NCBI GenBank assembly: GCA_036937835.1
Contig: CM072861.1
Span: forward strand, 21,752,001 to 21,816,000
Origin: Pampus argenteus
Taxonomy: Eukaryota; Chordata; Actinopteri; Scombriformes; Stromateidae
Direction: 5' to 3'
Length of the DNA stretch: 64,000 nt
Numbering within the stretch: the stretch's first letter is position 1; every line of letters starts with the position of its first letter. A model generated the notes under the pieces. That model was not told the DNA's origin, did no database searches, and saw only the letters and a program-made list of their open reading frames with translations. Of this stretch, positions 9,831 to 24,606 are shown piece by piece. Made by a program: the position numbers and the translations under genes.

Positions 9831-11970
9831 ACATAACTGCAACCTCGGTGCTGCAGTTCCAGCTGAGGTCTTGTGAATAAAACAGAAATGTGTGTGTAAC
9901 TTTTTCTTTTAACTTTTTTTTTTTTTTTTTTTCACCACAGTAAATAAATATCTAAACATTACACACAGATATCATTATGTATAAATGATGGAGGACACCT
10001 TGAGCTCTAATAGACAAGACTTATTGATCTTTAGAAATATTGTCTGAAGAAGAGGGTCTGAGTTTTATAGCGCCATTTGGCTTCTTCCTTTTATAGTATC
10101 GGGCTCAGATCGAGTGTTTAATAGTGTGTAAAAGTCAATAAGTGCTCAGCATTTTAATGCCAGTCAATTAGATAAATTCATATAAATTATTCAGTATATT
10201 TTAGCCTTTGATCCCTGCAGATTCTTTAGAGGGCGGCTCCATCATTACTAACTTGTGTCTTCCTGTCCAAAATGTTTCCGACTTATGTCACTGAGCAGCC
10301 TTAAATATTGACATTTGAATATCTGATGTGATGTAATGTGTTGAAGTGAAGCTGGTGTCAAACAGTGCAGAAAAAAAAATGCTTTATCCGAATGTGAAGC
10401 TGTGTAATGGGACATTTAGGGAGAGAACTGGGAACATTTAGGTTCAAGTGGTTGGTGTAAGGTGTAAATGTATCAGGGGAAGCATTTCAGCTGGAGTCTT
10501 AAGTGTCTCTGCCAGATCAGATTGTGGTGGAAAGATGCTGAGGTATGTGAAGACATAAAGTTTGCAATCCATGTGTTTTGCATGACAACAAAAGCGCTAC
10601 GTGTCAGGGGGAAACAGTCTGGAGACTGCTGACAGATCACAAACTGCATTTATTATTTGGAAGTTGGGAGCCATAGTATCCCTAAGAAAAATCCTGTGGG
10701 ACAAGTAGTTAAAAAAAAAAAAAAAAGGAAAAAGTATGAGCTGTGGTGAGCAGTAGAGGGCAATTTTTATGACAGCAAATCAGAGTGAATAGAGGAGGAA
10801 GCTGTGGGACACCAGATATCATTCAGAGGATGTTGTTAGTTTTTTTTTCATATTCTTAGAAGGAACAGTTCCAGCAGCTGTCACATTATTGTTCCAGCAT
10901 ACAAATGAAAAAGAAATGAGAATCAGTATCATCAGTAACAGAATGGATCAACTGTGTGCTTAATAAATGTTCATAGTGCCTTATTTTTAAACATATTTAA
11001 AAAAATAAAAATAAAAAAATAGAACCCGTCTCCACTGTCTGTACATCAACATGTAGCAGCTGTGCTCGGCGTTCAGCTCTTCCGCCTCCAGCAGAGTGAT
11101 TATGACAGGCTGATTGGTGTTTTGTTTTCTTGGGGATGAGAAGATCAATGCGGGACTGATAGCAAGGGCTGGGCCGGGAGCGGAGAGAGAGAGAGGGAGA
11201 GAGGGAGAGGATAAGAAGGAGTGAGGATGAGGCCTTGTCGCTTTTGAGTAGGAACCACGGATCAAGAGATTTTCGGGGGGAAAAGAGGATGGAGTTAAAA
11301 AAATCAGATGATAGAAAGAGGACGGAGCAGGAAATGGGTGGGGGGGGTTAAGGGATTGCAGGAGAGGATGGAGAGTGATGGATAAAGAAAAGAGGGGAGC
11401 TCAGAAGGAGGAGCGATGCAGCTTTAACAGTACAGTAGAAGAGATGGCTGAGGATTAACATTCTGCGACTGTCTGAGAGCGTTAGGATAATCTCTGGTGT
11501 CCTGTGGAGCACTGTAGGGAGCCCACCACTTCCACGGAGGTTGAGGCCTACCGCCAAGCCTGTCACTGTGTGTGTATGTGTGTGTGCGTGCATATATAAG
11601 CGTGTGTGTGCTCATGTGTGCGAGTTTCAATCTAGGTGTGGCAGGTGGAATGAGATGCTGATTCCAGCCCCCTACTACGCAGCACCGTAAGCAGCTTGAT
11701 GGATATGCCCCGTGGGTGGCATGAGGTGGGTGTGGCAGAGGCATTTTTCTTCCGTGTCATGATGGGGCCCCTCAGTTCTGAGCTAGTTTACCTCCCACAC
11801 TTTTTCCTCCATGATTTAAAAGGTGGAAAATCAGCAATCCAGCATAATAACTGCACACTTTTCCCTTCTGTACGCGGTGAGGAGGAGTCACTGGATAGCA
11901 CAGCGTTTTAATCCATATTGATTTGTGCTTCATGCCGTCTCATCGAATGCACCGCGGGGCCACCGACGCA

Positions 11971-12017
11971 GCATGGCGAGGCATAGCATGGTGAGGCATA
12001 GCATGGCATTGCCTCGC
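11971..12017. repeat. 15-base tandem repeat with hairpin-forming ends
   Basis: Three copies of a GCATGGCGAGGCATA-like unit (the third degenerate). GCGAGGCA at 11976-11983 is the reverse complement of TGCCTCGC at 12010-12017, so the array could fold on itself. Confidence 0.7.
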
Positions 12018-13199
12018 AAGTCTCTGCTGCGCCGGCCGCTGTTTGTTTGTGTGTTAAACAGACAGAAAGAGAGAAAGAGAGAGAGAGATTACCTGTTACA
12101 TTGATACAATCTCATTGCAAATTTTTAGTTTTTTTTTACTAAAGGACACAGCCAGGCGCAGGCTATATGAAGACACTTATGTCACGGTTAAATTAAGATT
12201 AAAGGGGCACTTCAGTGATTAAGTATCAGGCTCTCTCTCTCTCTATCTCTCTCTCTCAAGCCTGAAGCTTGCAGGCATGTTTAGTGTTAAGCACATCATT
12301 TACAAACTCATCTTTGATTGGACAGTTATTCTCTCCCATTGCCACTATAATGGTGGATAATGAAGTAGTTAATTTCTTCTCAAGGTCCTAGTAGCTTGTT
12401 AAAACAGTATTGTATTGAGACTTGCTGTTTACAAAAAGCAAAAAAGAAAAAGACTTTGGAAAGTTCGAAGTTTTGAAGTTTCCCGTTTCACAGGTGTATC
12501 TCAGAGAAAAAAAAACCCAGTATGCAATCACTACGTAAACACTATATACACCAAATTTCCAATTTTCCAACTGAATCAACATATCAAACCTCCTCGTTTG
12601 TCAGAGGCTGGTGTTTGCTGTGTGTGTGTGTGTGTGAGGTGTAGATCGCCTCGTGTTGTGTGTTTATTATATTTCAATTGTGTACGTTCATGGATCTAAC
12701 CCTACTGCTCACTGTGCTCACTGCACGGATACCAAGCAAAGAAACAGACACTGATTAAAGCCAGCAGGAAAAAGAAAAACAAAAAACAAAAAACGGCAGC
12801 GGCGATGTCAATATTTCTGTTAAGACCGTTTCTTCTCCGCTCGATACTTGCTTTAATAGGTTGGCTTTGTTTTGCGGGGAGTCAAATGGGAGAAAAGACA
12901 ATAGATGAGTAAATCTATATCAGAGTCTCTAACCTCTGATTGTGCAAGTCCTCTTGTTTTGCCACTTAATACTCAAAAGCTGGCTAATCATCAGACAAGT
13001 ATCTGACTTTATCTTCCATCTCCATAACCGAGCATGGAGACAGGCTGGCATCTCAGCTGCTTCCAAATCTTTCTTTCTGGGCGCGTTCAATGCCTAAGCC
13101 AAGTATCAGTTGTAGAGACAGCGGAGCTCAAGTCCAGAAAACAGAGGAGTATGACTTTTTGGATCTTCATCAGCTGTTTTTGTTTTTGATTTTTTTCGG

Positions 13200-14350
13200 A
13201 TGAGGAGTGTTTTTAGTCTTCACTCCTCCATCTTGTAGCACTGCTTTATGCAACGGTGTACCTGTGCCACCAGTTACAATCAATAGTACACCCCGGTCAC
13301 CTTTATACCTAATCAATGTGTCAGCCTAGACTACCCCGACATTTGTCCCCCAGTAGTCCCTGTGCAAAGTCATAACTATCTATTTTAGGGCAGACAGCAA
13401 CGAGCAACTATAATCGATAACAATGCATACAGTAAGTCCCCAGCTGATCTCTGAGATCAGTTGCAGAGCCAATCAAGGCCTTTCTTAATAGATTTGTATC
13501 AACTACAATAACGATAAAGCCTACATCATTTCTAATCCTACTCACAGCCAGACAGAAGTGTACCATTGTTTATCTTTATGCACATGGTAGCTACAGAGCA
13601 ACACTATCACATAAAAAAAACCAGTAATAAGAATCCAGTTTCAAGGAAGTTATCCACCCAGAAAAGCATGCATCAGTGAGCATAGCAACCAGAGCTGCTT
13701 TGGATTAAAACAACCGGTAGCCTTGTATCAATTTCAGCAACATTTTGCAGGATTACGACACCACTTAAGTGCCGCTGTTGGTTGAAAAAAACTCTCACTG
13801 GGGGATAAAGAGAGCCTGTTCAAACCGTCCTGCAACTTCAACTCCGATATAGACATTATATAACATACAACACCGTTCATATAGAAAAAAAACAGGGACG
13901 ATGTGAGTTTATAGAAAACAAAAACCTATTCAGCTGTCAAAACATTTCTAATCACCAGCGCACTGGATCTGAGTGAATAGTTTTAAGGTAGGCCTGATGC
14001 AGGAAGCTCAATGTTACATTTCTAGGATCAGGATCAAGATATGGTCACTTCAGTAACCATTGTTTTCAGTGGGATACTAATTGTTACTAATTATATGTTT
14101 TAATACGCAGTAAAAGCCTTGTTGTTCAGAGTACCACTTATTATGAAGGCGGGAAAAGCCTCCTGTGCCTCTAAAACATGCTGCTCTGAACATAAATAAA
14201 CATTAAAATGACTCAAAACTGTAAAACTGTAGCTAGCAGCGAGCAGCGAGCATCAAACATCCGCCGACGTTCTTTTCTGTCCTCCTGCCACAGAACCATC
14301 CATCCAGATCAATATTAGTATGCTCCTGTCACCTCTGGGTATAATTAATG
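13200..14350. repeat. Microsatellite-free block, possible old interspersed repeat
   Basis: More than 1 kb without any CA/GT/GA array, in contrast to both flanks. It has short homopurine A runs and odd compositional mixing, and ends near tandem-like gcgagcagcgagc at about 14238. The texture suggests an old transposon remnant or low-copy repeat. I could not find terminal inverted repeats, target-site duplications or a coding remnant. It may equally be ordinary unique intron. Confidence 0.25.
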
Positions 14351-15481
14351 CAACCCAGCCCGCTGAACCTATTAAAAATAAATTGACCAATCACAGATTG
14401 GTAGATATCTATTGCTTCCCTGTTTCTATTCGAGGAGAGATGAAACATGACATTGCAAAATATAACACAGAGGGCAAAAAGAAAAAAAAATAATAAAACA
14501 CAGAGACATTTTTTTTTTAAACGGTGAAATTCTCACTGCATGTCTTTGTATTTTCAGTGCAATCTAATTTTCAGTCGTCTTTTTTTCTTGTTCTTCGTCG
14601 TTCTTTAAAGCTTTTTGCGGGGTGAACAGCGTTGCAGGTTTTCCTCATCTGTGTTGTTGGACCTGTGGAGGTGCTTGGATCACTTCAGTGGCTGCACTCG
14701 TGTGTTTGCGCGTGTTTCCATGTGTTCTTGTGAGCTGCGAGGACGCAGAAAAGCTTTATCTGTCCATATCGGAGTGAAAAGATCTGTCTGTAGCTTCACC
14801 TTCACCTTCACACTTTGTTCTGCAAGTATCAATGTGTTGTCCTTTTTCTGTGTGTGTGTGTGCGCGCCCACATGCTACTAAGTCAATCCCTGTTTTTGTT
14901 GTTAGCGTAGGCATGCATGTCTGTGAGTGTGAGTCAAAGACAAAGTGTTTGACTTTTTGAACAGGTCTCATTTCCGCCTTTCTTCTCCACGCTTTCTTTT
15001 ATTCTTTTGTTTTGCCGTCTTTCAGTTCTTCACACGTCTGCTAGATCTTTTCAGTTTTTGCCACCTAACTAAAAATTATCATGAAAGCATCCAAAAACCA
15101 TCTGAGGCCAAATATAGAAGGCAGCGTTTTTCATTTGCTTTATCAGTTCATCTTCTATTATATTTTTTTTCCGTATGTATATTCTTATTGATCTATCTTG
15201 AATAAAGTTGGAGTTATAGATGAAAACAATAGTAGCGTGTGTGTGTGCGTGTGCATGTGTGTGTGTGTGTGTGTAACATTGGCCCCGCTGGAACAGGCTT
15301 TGGACTACTGTACCACACACAGCCAGAAGTGTTCACATACAAGCACACAGAACTACAACTGCATCAGTTAACAATTAGCCCCAAGTGTGCTTGACTCCAT
15401 ATGTTAAGGACCCATCAAAAGACTGGTGGTGTGGGAAGAGAGGTATGACGAGTGAGAGATTATCTCACCCATTCCAATATG

Positions 15482-15483
<2 letters not shown>

Positions 15484-15519
<36 letters not shown>
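15484..15519. repeat. (CA)n microsatellite
   Basis: Uninterrupted CA array of 36 bases. Confidence 0.95.
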
Positions 15520-15520
<1 letters not shown>

Positions 15521-15850
15521 CCGCACTCACCTCGTCTCTCGCTCTGTCTCAGTCATGTGATATAAAAACACCCTATTTTGCGTTCTCAGGTCCACACATT
15601 TACACTGTGACACAGCGAGGTGCAGGTTATGAGTCTAACGAGCTCTGTAACAGTGTCACATAGCCAAGTCTCTGCTTAATCAGGCCACTTACACACACAC
15701 ACACACACATGCACAAACACACACAGACGTACACACACGCTTTGCAGAGGCCATGTGTTGGGATGGTGATAGAGGGTTGGCAGTTGGCAGACAGACAGCA
15801 GACGCTGTTCTTCGACATCAAACGTCTCAGAGCAGAATCTCACTTCCATG

Positions 15851-15963
<113 letters not shown>

Positions 15964-18637
15964 CATTACACATGTACAAACACAACACACAACACACATT
16001 TCCTCTGATCTCACTGCCAAAACTCAAAGACTAGGAAGGACTAACACACACACACACATAAATGAGCACACATACACACCGACACACACTCGAAACGCGC
16101 TGAAACGTCTTGAATTAAATTTCGTCAGCTAATGTTGAAACCGTCTCCGTGAGGCATTGAAAATGATTCAAAATATATATATTTTTTTTTTTTCCTCCCC
16201 TTAACACAGAATCCAGTCAAGCATCATGAATCTTATCTACAGCCACAGACAAACATAAGAACAAACAAGACACACTTGTGGTAAGAATATATTGCATTAA
16301 AAAAAAATAAAAAATAAAAATGCGTAAATTCAAGGCAAAAAATAAAATTCCAAGGAGCCTTTGTAATATGCACAGATGGGTGACAAATTAAAGGAAAACC
16401 TGAATAAATGAACAGAGGAACATGACAAATGGAGATTCTTCCACATGGGACACAAGGGGTTAACTGAACGATTTGAGAAGTATAAAAATGCTCATCCGTC
16501 CAGTAGAGGTCCACAGATTTGGAGGATCCATGCCAAAGGGGCCAATCAGGAGAGACTAGTTTATAAATAAACTTTTGTTGATTAATTAGATTGGAGGTTG
16601 GTATCGACTCTGTCAGAGGAGAAACCTGGAGATAGAGTCGAGAGCAATGAAGACATCCCGATTAAACATTTGCTTAGCTGTGCTGAATAATGTAAAGGTC
16701 TCTCATATCGGTGATGGATGTATGGTAACAGACAGTGATAGAGAGTGGACTCAGACAACAGACAAGACGGAGAGACATCGCACAGATGTGATTGATAAGG
16801 TGAAAAAAATGATTCATTGACTCATCTTGACCCAGCCGGCGCCGCAAATTGAGCCATGGGTGGCGAGCTGGCCAAGGTGAAATCGACTTCTTTGCGTCTT
16901 TAGAAAAGTTTAGAGGAGGACTTGATTTTTTTATTTTTTTATCTTGGTGCGATAAATTAAAACAAGGAGAGGAAGTGATGTGGCTGCGGACCTTTTTAAT
17001 AATGCATTTCTCTTTAGTGAGCCTTACGGCATCGGTGTCATCGCATGAGCTTTAGCCCATTTTTATACACACACACACACACACACTTGTTTACGAGCAT
17101 GCATGATGTGTGTGCAACCGCCCACACGGATACAACACACACATACTGCCTTCACCTTGACCATAGGCTGACTTAAGATGCAGTATTGATTCAAAGAGTA
17201 GCTGCAGTCTGTGTGTGTGTGTGTGTGTGTGCATGTGTGTGCGTTTTGGTTGGGGAGTGGGCCATATTTATGCGATACGTTTTGCGTGCTTGTCTTCATG
17301 CACACTTGCTCAACCGGCCTCTCCTCTAGAGAAAGTTGGTTGGCCCCCTCTGCCCTTCAAAGTCATTTGGAATTCATCTGCAAGCCTGACCCTGACAGCT
17401 GTTTGTTTTTCCTCTCCGGAGAGAGAGAGAGAGGAAAACGAATGGAAGGATGGCGAGGGAGGGGGTGTGGTTAATGAGTGAGAAAGTGATAGATATCGGT
17501 GAGGACAGAAGAAGAATGGAAGTGAGACTTTGGGAAAACTTGCGCGAAATGGTAGGGGACTGTTTTTATTCCTGCCGCTGTGCTCTCAGTGCTGTTTGGC
17601 TTGTTGAGCATTTGAGACACACAGGACAATAAGTGGTGCTCGGAACGGCTTCCATTAGTATCCCTCATAGACCACTAGTTTGAATGTGTTGAATCTGTGC
17701 AGCAGCATGAATACAAAGCAGGGCGAGGCAGCCAAGATAAAAGGACAGGCGGATCAGTAAGCCATCGCTGGGTGTAAATATAGTAGTTTTTCATAAAAAA
17801 AGTCAAAGTTTATAAAATTTAAAGCCTCTTCAGTTGAGAGTGATGATGAGGAGGAAGCCCGGTGGGATGGAGAGGTTTTGTCTTTTTTTCCGTGTTTGGT
17901 GTAGGTGTAAGCGGATGAGTAAATGGACACAGAGAAGGGAGGAAGAACGCTGGGAGATGATGTCTAGAAAACGGAGGACAACAGCACCAGGAGCGGGAGT
18001 CAGAGGTGAAAAGGAGAGCGGGAAGGAAGGAAAGAGAGGGAGAGAGGAGGCTCGTGATTGGATAAATGGGCGAAGAGGAGAGGTGTCAAGGGAGAGGTGC
18101 TATCCTATTTTTGCACTTCTCCTTCTGGGAGCCCCTATTCTCTTGATCTATCCATCATAATGACAGAAACCCCCAAACTCACTTTGTTTTCCCTTTTACC
18201 TCCCCCCCTCTCTCTTCTGTCGCTTCTCTCCCTCTGTATTTTCACGCACGCTGTATTCTTCGTTTTTCTGAAGATCATCTTTTTTTGTTTTTCCGTTGAG
18301 ATTTCAGCGGCTTTTAATGTAAATGAATTAATAGACTTTATGTTCAAAGCCTCTCACAAAGAAATTGCTTATTGACTAACAATAACTATTTTAAGCATGC
18401 ACAATTCACCCAGACAATAAGCTCACACACACACAGGCACGCACACAATCCACGTCTTAACAGCGCTCCCCTCCGAGGCTGATTCCTCGTCTCACAAGTT
18501 TTGTGGTCTTCCTTGCGTTGTCACAAGCAATTAATTTGGCCATAGCTTGTGTGTATTGATCTGTGTGGCATAGGCATTGTAATCTATTCAGTCTGGTAAA
18601 GAGGCAGCATTCATGCCCAGTTAAAAGCCAGCACAGG

Positions 18638-18651
18638 ACACACGCACACAC

Positions 18652-18701
<50 letters not shown>

Positions 18702-18704
18702 ACA
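18638..18704. repeat. (CA)n microsatellite with CG interruptions
   Basis: 67 bases of CA repeats broken by four CG dinucleotides near the two ends. Confidence 0.95.
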
Positions 18705-19028
18705 TTCAAGTTGGAAATCAATCCCTTGTTTCCCTGAAAATACATCCATGCTTTCTTAAAGGAGCTGAGCTCCTTTGTTTGTGTGCATCTTTGTCTATAA
18801 TTTTATATTTTGTACTAAATAAAATAAAATTAAAAAAATAATAATAATATCATTTAATTAAATGTTTTTTGTTTTTTTTTCATGAACACTAAACCATTTT
18901 CCTTGAGCTCCAAATTCAAGAGTGTTGCATCCCGCGTGCTTTTATGTCACCACAGTGATGCAAACGAGCTTTGTATTTGTTTGTACTGTTCTGTTTACTT
19001 ACCCATGACAGTTGCGTTGCAGCAGTGC

Positions 19029-19029
<1 letters not shown>

Positions 19030-19091
<62 letters not shown>
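19030..19091. repeat. (GT)n microsatellite
   Basis: About 62 bases of uninterrupted GT. Confidence 0.95.
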
Positions 19092-19094
<3 letters not shown>

Positions 19095-19378
19095 TCTTTG
19101 TCAGTCTGATTAAATTCCCTATAGAGGGATTCATCATCTTTAGCAGGCAGAAAAGAGAAAATTACAAGCCCATCAATCCTTGTGTTTGATCTAGCTCTCC
19201 CCTTTCTCCCTCGGCATCTCATGCTTTCTTTATTCGACGTATCCAGGCTTTTATTTACCCGGCTCTCTTCGGGCCCACCATTTCTGTGTTGTTGGGAGGT
19301 CATTTGTCTCTATGTGAGAGCTGTCCTGTCCCCCTGCTTGTCCTATCTGGCTCCTCCAAACCTCTCTGCTCCTCCTCC

Positions 19379-19379
<1 letters not shown>

Positions 19380-19416
<37 letters not shown>
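19380..19416. repeat. (ATC)n microsatellite
   Basis: Twelve ATC/TCA trinucleotides preceded by CTC units. Confidence 0.95.
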
Positions 19417-19418
<2 letters not shown>

Positions 19419-20094
19419 TTTATGTGAACATCTGAGATTTGGCAGGCTTGTATCTTTTTGTATTTGTGGTTTTTATTTTTCGCTTTCCATCAGGGGCATT
19501 TTCATTCATGTATGTCTCTATTGAACTTTTCTGACTGCACACATTTTTTATTTTTTTTTTGTTGTTTTGTGAATGCATGTTTAGCATCTGGTAAAAGTAC
19601 CACAGGGAGCCCAAGCGGAAGGTTTTACATTCTATCTTAAGGAAATCAGAATGGTGCCATTTATCACCAAACCTCTTGTTAGAGCCGATGTTTTGTAATA
19701 ATAATTAGAGCTGTACAAATAATCTGAATGATGTATGCATAACGACACACACACACACACACACACACAGCCTGACTGTGGTCATGAGTTTAAGGCACTC
19801 AGCAGCTACTCCCATGTTGTGGCAGTTCCACCTGTCTGCCGATCACAATGAAAGGGGGCTCAATTTATACTCTGCCTGTAGGAAATGCTGCCTGACAGAA
19901 TCAATTTAGAGTAAGAAAAGCAGTACCAACTTTTAACTGGGATATGGAAAAGAAGAAGACCCTTATCTAGAAAGTTGAGTTTTTAAAAGTTTTTGGACTG
20001 TTCTTGATCCAATTCATCCAAACCACAAGCGCACACGCAATTGTTGTAGTCATGTGTTTGGACCTTCATGGCAAAATGTTTGGACTGAATAATC

Positions 20095-20185
20095 TTCCAC
20101 CTGATTGGATGGTCATTACAGCCGCCGATAGTGCCGTCACAGTTTGCGGCAAGCTGGCATCAAATTGCGTAAATGATTAAATTTT
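20095..20185. promoter_or_regulatory. Candidate conserved non-coding element
   Basis: Repeat-free segment of mixed composition with CACCTGATTGGATGG, CATTACAG and AATGATTAAATTTTATC. It contains a CCAAT-type site on the minus strand (ATTGG), an E-box-like CACCTG and homeodomain-type cores. The call is by texture and motifs only. Confidence 0.2.
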
Positions 20186-23054
20186 ATCAACCGGCAGAAT
20201 TTTGTACATTTTTTTTTATTTATTTATTTTTTTAAAGTTCACAGAGATGTAACTGCACGGATAAATTAAATTGGGGACGATGAGTGTGTCCTTGTGCTCA
20301 CAGTTGATTTGATTTGAAGTTTGTTTTGGCACCATACTGCTGTGATTCATTCAAGTATGTTACTGGATCTTTAATCAGCACCCATGAATCCCTAAACACA
20401 AAGTGCCGTAGTGATTTACTGAGTCCTGCTAAACTAGATTGTTTCCAGATGCATGCATCTGGAAGAAAAAAATGTGATATTAGTCAGAGAAAAAGGTGCA
20501 AATATTTATTAATAGTTTTTTTATTTAGTATTTTTTTATGTTTGGTTACATTTTATGTTTTATATTTTATTTATAGTCTGGTAACCAAACAGATGTGAAG
20601 TGTACAGTCCATATACAGTACCTGTCAATCTATCGCTAGTTTTGAATGTGCATGTCTGGGTGGGCTGCATTGACAATGTACTTTGTCATAAAAGATATTG
20701 GAGTAATCTCAAAGATGTAAAGGTCAAGACATGAGGTTCCCTGCTGGGGGAGAACACTGTGGAACCAGGACAGCTCTCCGCTCTTCACACTGCGAGGCGA
20801 TAACCTTCTCTCACTCTCTTTTATTTCACCAAATCCCTTCTTTTGGCATCTCATGAAACACAACCCATCTGTGTGTGTGTGTGTGTGTGTCTGCGCTGAT
20901 CGCTCAAGTCAAACAGTCAGATGAGCGTGGCGATGAAGGCCATTTGATGTAGCCGTGCTCGACGTGTGTGCAGTGCAGTGTTTAAAAAGCATATTTTGAA
21001 TTTGTGAGCGCTGCAAAAAATAAAAAATAAAATAAAACATTCAGAGAAAGCATTCAACCCCCCCAACACCCAAAATAAAAATCCAGCCACAATCCCCTCT
21101 TTTGCTTTTTAAATCAGCTTTTACACACACACACTCCACTGCTCTATCCATCCATCCATTTATCTTTTCCTCTCCAAATTTCAAAGATTTCACTGATATC
21201 AGTAGTGCACAGACTTATGCCCACAGTCAGCTGCTTGGAACATGTAGCTATAACAGCACGGTGCATACTCTCGCCGTACAGCGTACCGATACGTATCCTA
21301 TCTTTTAAAACAAACATAAGTATTGTTTTTGACACATTGAGCGAAGGATTATGCTTGTGTGGCAAGCTTTGTTTTTCCGTTGTAGTTAAATTCAACAGCG
21401 TGAAAACTCTACAATGTCACTTTTGGGAAGGAAAACATCTGCTAAATGGTCACATCTCGCTCTCAGTACCGTAGCTGCACCAGGCTTTTACCTGGTGTGT
21501 GCCTCAGCATGTGTGTGTGTGTGTGTGTGTGTGTCTGCGTGTGTTTTTGGCAGTGGAGAAACCCTGGCTAACCCCCTCTGTGTTTCCCAATGTCCTGTCT
21601 CTGAAGAGCTATGACCGTTAAGCAGCTGTTCACTTCTAAAGCCACAGGAAAAAAAAAGAAAAAATGAGAGAGCTACAAGAATGCAAATGAGTCTCTGTAT
21701 GCGCCAAAACTTCTCCGGAGGGACATACTGTTAGGTCAGAGACACACAGAAGCACATACAGTACAATATTTGCGCTGGCACGTGCACTTATACACTCACA
21801 ATTGCACGTTTGTACACACATGCAGCTAGGTTAGTCCCCCTATTATGTAGTGCAAGGATTCTCTTGAGTATCAAATGATCTCGGTGTAACTACACTCTTG
21901 GAATTGGAAAGCAAAGGCTTTACAGTCCAATATATCTGATTAAACAGACTCCAGGTAGAGACTTCTACTGTAACTACCTGTCTCAAGCAACATATTTGTG
22001 TTGCAGTTTGATTTAGTGCCTCTCTCTTACGCCGTAATTGTTTGGTACACAGTCTATTAGGATGTGAGTGTTATGACAAAGAAGGAGAGTATCTCGCTGC
22101 GCAACGAAACAACGATATTGTTCTAAGGACACTTTAAATTTGTTCATAAAGCGGCTTCTTTGTGTAGCTGTCCATGGTGCTGAAACCATTCTTGAAGGTG
22201 AGGGAGGACTGTGTGTGTGTGTATGTGTGTGTGTTGTGTTGTGTTTTTTTTTTTTGTTTTTTTTTGTCAAGGACAGCACGTTAAAAAAAAACACACTTTG
22301 TTGATCTGACTTGAATGAGTTGTCGACTGAATGAGAGTACAAATGTCAACAAACCACTGAATGAGACAGAAAGTGCACAATAGCACACGAGAAAAAATAA
22401 AAAATAATTGTTACGAGCACGTTTTTTAGCTAGGGTGTAGGATGTGCTGTAGGATGTGCATTATTCTCCTCTCTTCCCTGAGATGTGATTATTGTATAGC
22501 AGAGTCAGCCTCTGGGTAATGAGAATGTATGGTGAAGGGTATGAAGCATTTGATGTTTTGTTTTTTTCTGCTTGCCCTAGTTTTATTTATACTCGGATTC
22601 TATGTGGATGAAAGAAACTTGTGTTTTTGTTGTTTTGTTTTTTGCACGCATGTGTGGGTCTTCTACAGGTGCATGTACTCCTTGTGCTCCGTCCCTAATA
22701 AGAGCTTAACCTTATTAATTACATTAGTGTGCCACGCTCACACGTGCTCGCGCAGGCACACAGACACACACTCAGACATGCGCACACAGGCAGAGGTATG
22801 TCAAGCTGTCATTAGTTAATAGCTCATTAACACAAGGTGATTAATTACTCTGGCAGGGTGTAGGGATGACAAGGATGGGGGGATGAAGGAGGACCGTGGA
22901 GACGACAACAAGGCTTTTTCCTCTGAGGGAAAAGAGCGAGATTTGGGGAGGGGAAGTGGTAAAAAACACCTCAATGTCCTCTCGCTTTTTCTACAACAGT
23001 TTCACCACTATTGATTCTGGATTCGGAGGCCTACTGCAAGGGCCACGCATGTGT

Positions 23055-23088
<34 letters not shown>

Positions 23089-24570
23089 GTGTATACTGGA
23101 GGTGTGCACAGCCCCCTCTCCTGGAGGTGTTTTGCTGGGCTGTGTTTTTTTCCTGTGTCTCACGGGGATCAGCTGTAAAGGTTAACTAGTCTTTTCTTAA
23201 GCTTTCAGCCTCATGACAAATGACCATGTTCAACCCAGGGGGGCACCTTATAGCACACCTACCCTCTCCATCTATTCCCTTCCCTCTCTTCGCGCTCTCT
23301 CTCTCTCTCTCTCTTTCTCTCTCACCCGCTCTTCTCTCTTGGTGTTTCAGTTCAGGAAGCGGGTAGAAGGAGGAGAAACAAGAGCAGGGAGGTGGATACG
23401 AAAAAGAAGAAAGGGAAGGGGAAAAGAACAGAAAGTGTCACCGAGGGGGGAAAAAAAAAGAAATTGCAAGGTGAAGAGGCACAGGAAAATAGAGAAAATA
23501 CAAAATAACACTCTCGGCGTGTATAAATCGACAGCTTGCAGTTTCAGTTTTGGAGACCCAATAGTAATCTAGAGTATAATAGTTAGGTAAAGGAAAACGT
23601 AGGACAGATTGACTAAATCTGCATAATAGGCCTAATACACAGAGGTTTTACTTAATCTCCTGCAGTTACACAATCCTTGCTTCACCTTACTCTATATGAC
23701 CTTTCCACATGCTTTTTTTTGTTCTTGTTCATTATATTTTAACACATTCTGCTTTTCTTTACATCCTTTCCGTACAGCCTCATGCCCTCCACACTGAAGT
23801 ACAGCATACTGAATGGACTTACAGACTCAATGGGTGCTTCTGTGCAGCCCACATATACACCTTATGTGGTTATACAGATATGCCAGGTATAATGATGCTG
23901 AATGGCATTGATAAATAACCTGCATGAGAAAATGTATCACTTTATGTTCTCATGCGTGTGTATGTACACGTGTATGTGGACAGGGGCTCATGCGCGTGTG
24001 TGTGTGTGTGTGTGTGTGTACGTGTGCATGATGGAGTATTACAAGGTGTTGTCAAGAAAGCAATTTGTTTCTGTCTCAGATGGGTTTTTTATCATGACAA
24101 ATCGACGTGAACCTCATCTAGAAATCCAGCGTGTCCTCCTGCGCTCCCGCTGATTCTACCTGGGCCACACTCTCAACTTTAATATGATGAAGTCATAGCC
24201 ACAACACTCCCGTCCCCTCCCACCTGCCCTCCAAAGCCCCCATCCTCCCCAGGCACCCACTCTTCTGTAAATCAAGTCTCAACACCTGTGTATGCAAAAG
24301 TGTGTGTATCCAGGGAGTATACCTGCCGGCGTGTGCACCGCTCCTGATCTCAGCATACGTATGTGTGAGCATGTGCATACGTGATGACACATACTGACCG
24401 GGTATGTGCGATCCAGGGTGCCCGGGGGTACATCTGCGACTCGTTGAGTGTGATAGATGGCGTCTGAGAATGACACATGAAGGGTTGGAAAATGAGGCTG
24501 ACAGCAGTCCTCTGGAGTGGTGGCTCAAGGGTTGGCCTTTAGCTCTCCTCCACTCCTGCCTCTTCACTAC

Positions 24571-24606
<36 letters not shown>

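Larger units (their letters stand above)
8333..13200 (+). other. tenm2: tenm2 intron, first part
   Basis: After the donor GTAAGT the intron is GT-rich, with a 23-base poly-T at 8844-8866, an AT-rich unique stretch (9050-10980) containing a TA array at 9793-9828 and A or T homopolymers near 9910-9932 and 10710-10726, GA-rich DNA at 11180-11440, a 15-base tandem at 11971-12015 and a CT/GA patch at 12065-12090 and 12230-12257. Open frames here are GT/CA or purine-repeat artefacts. Confidence 0.7.
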
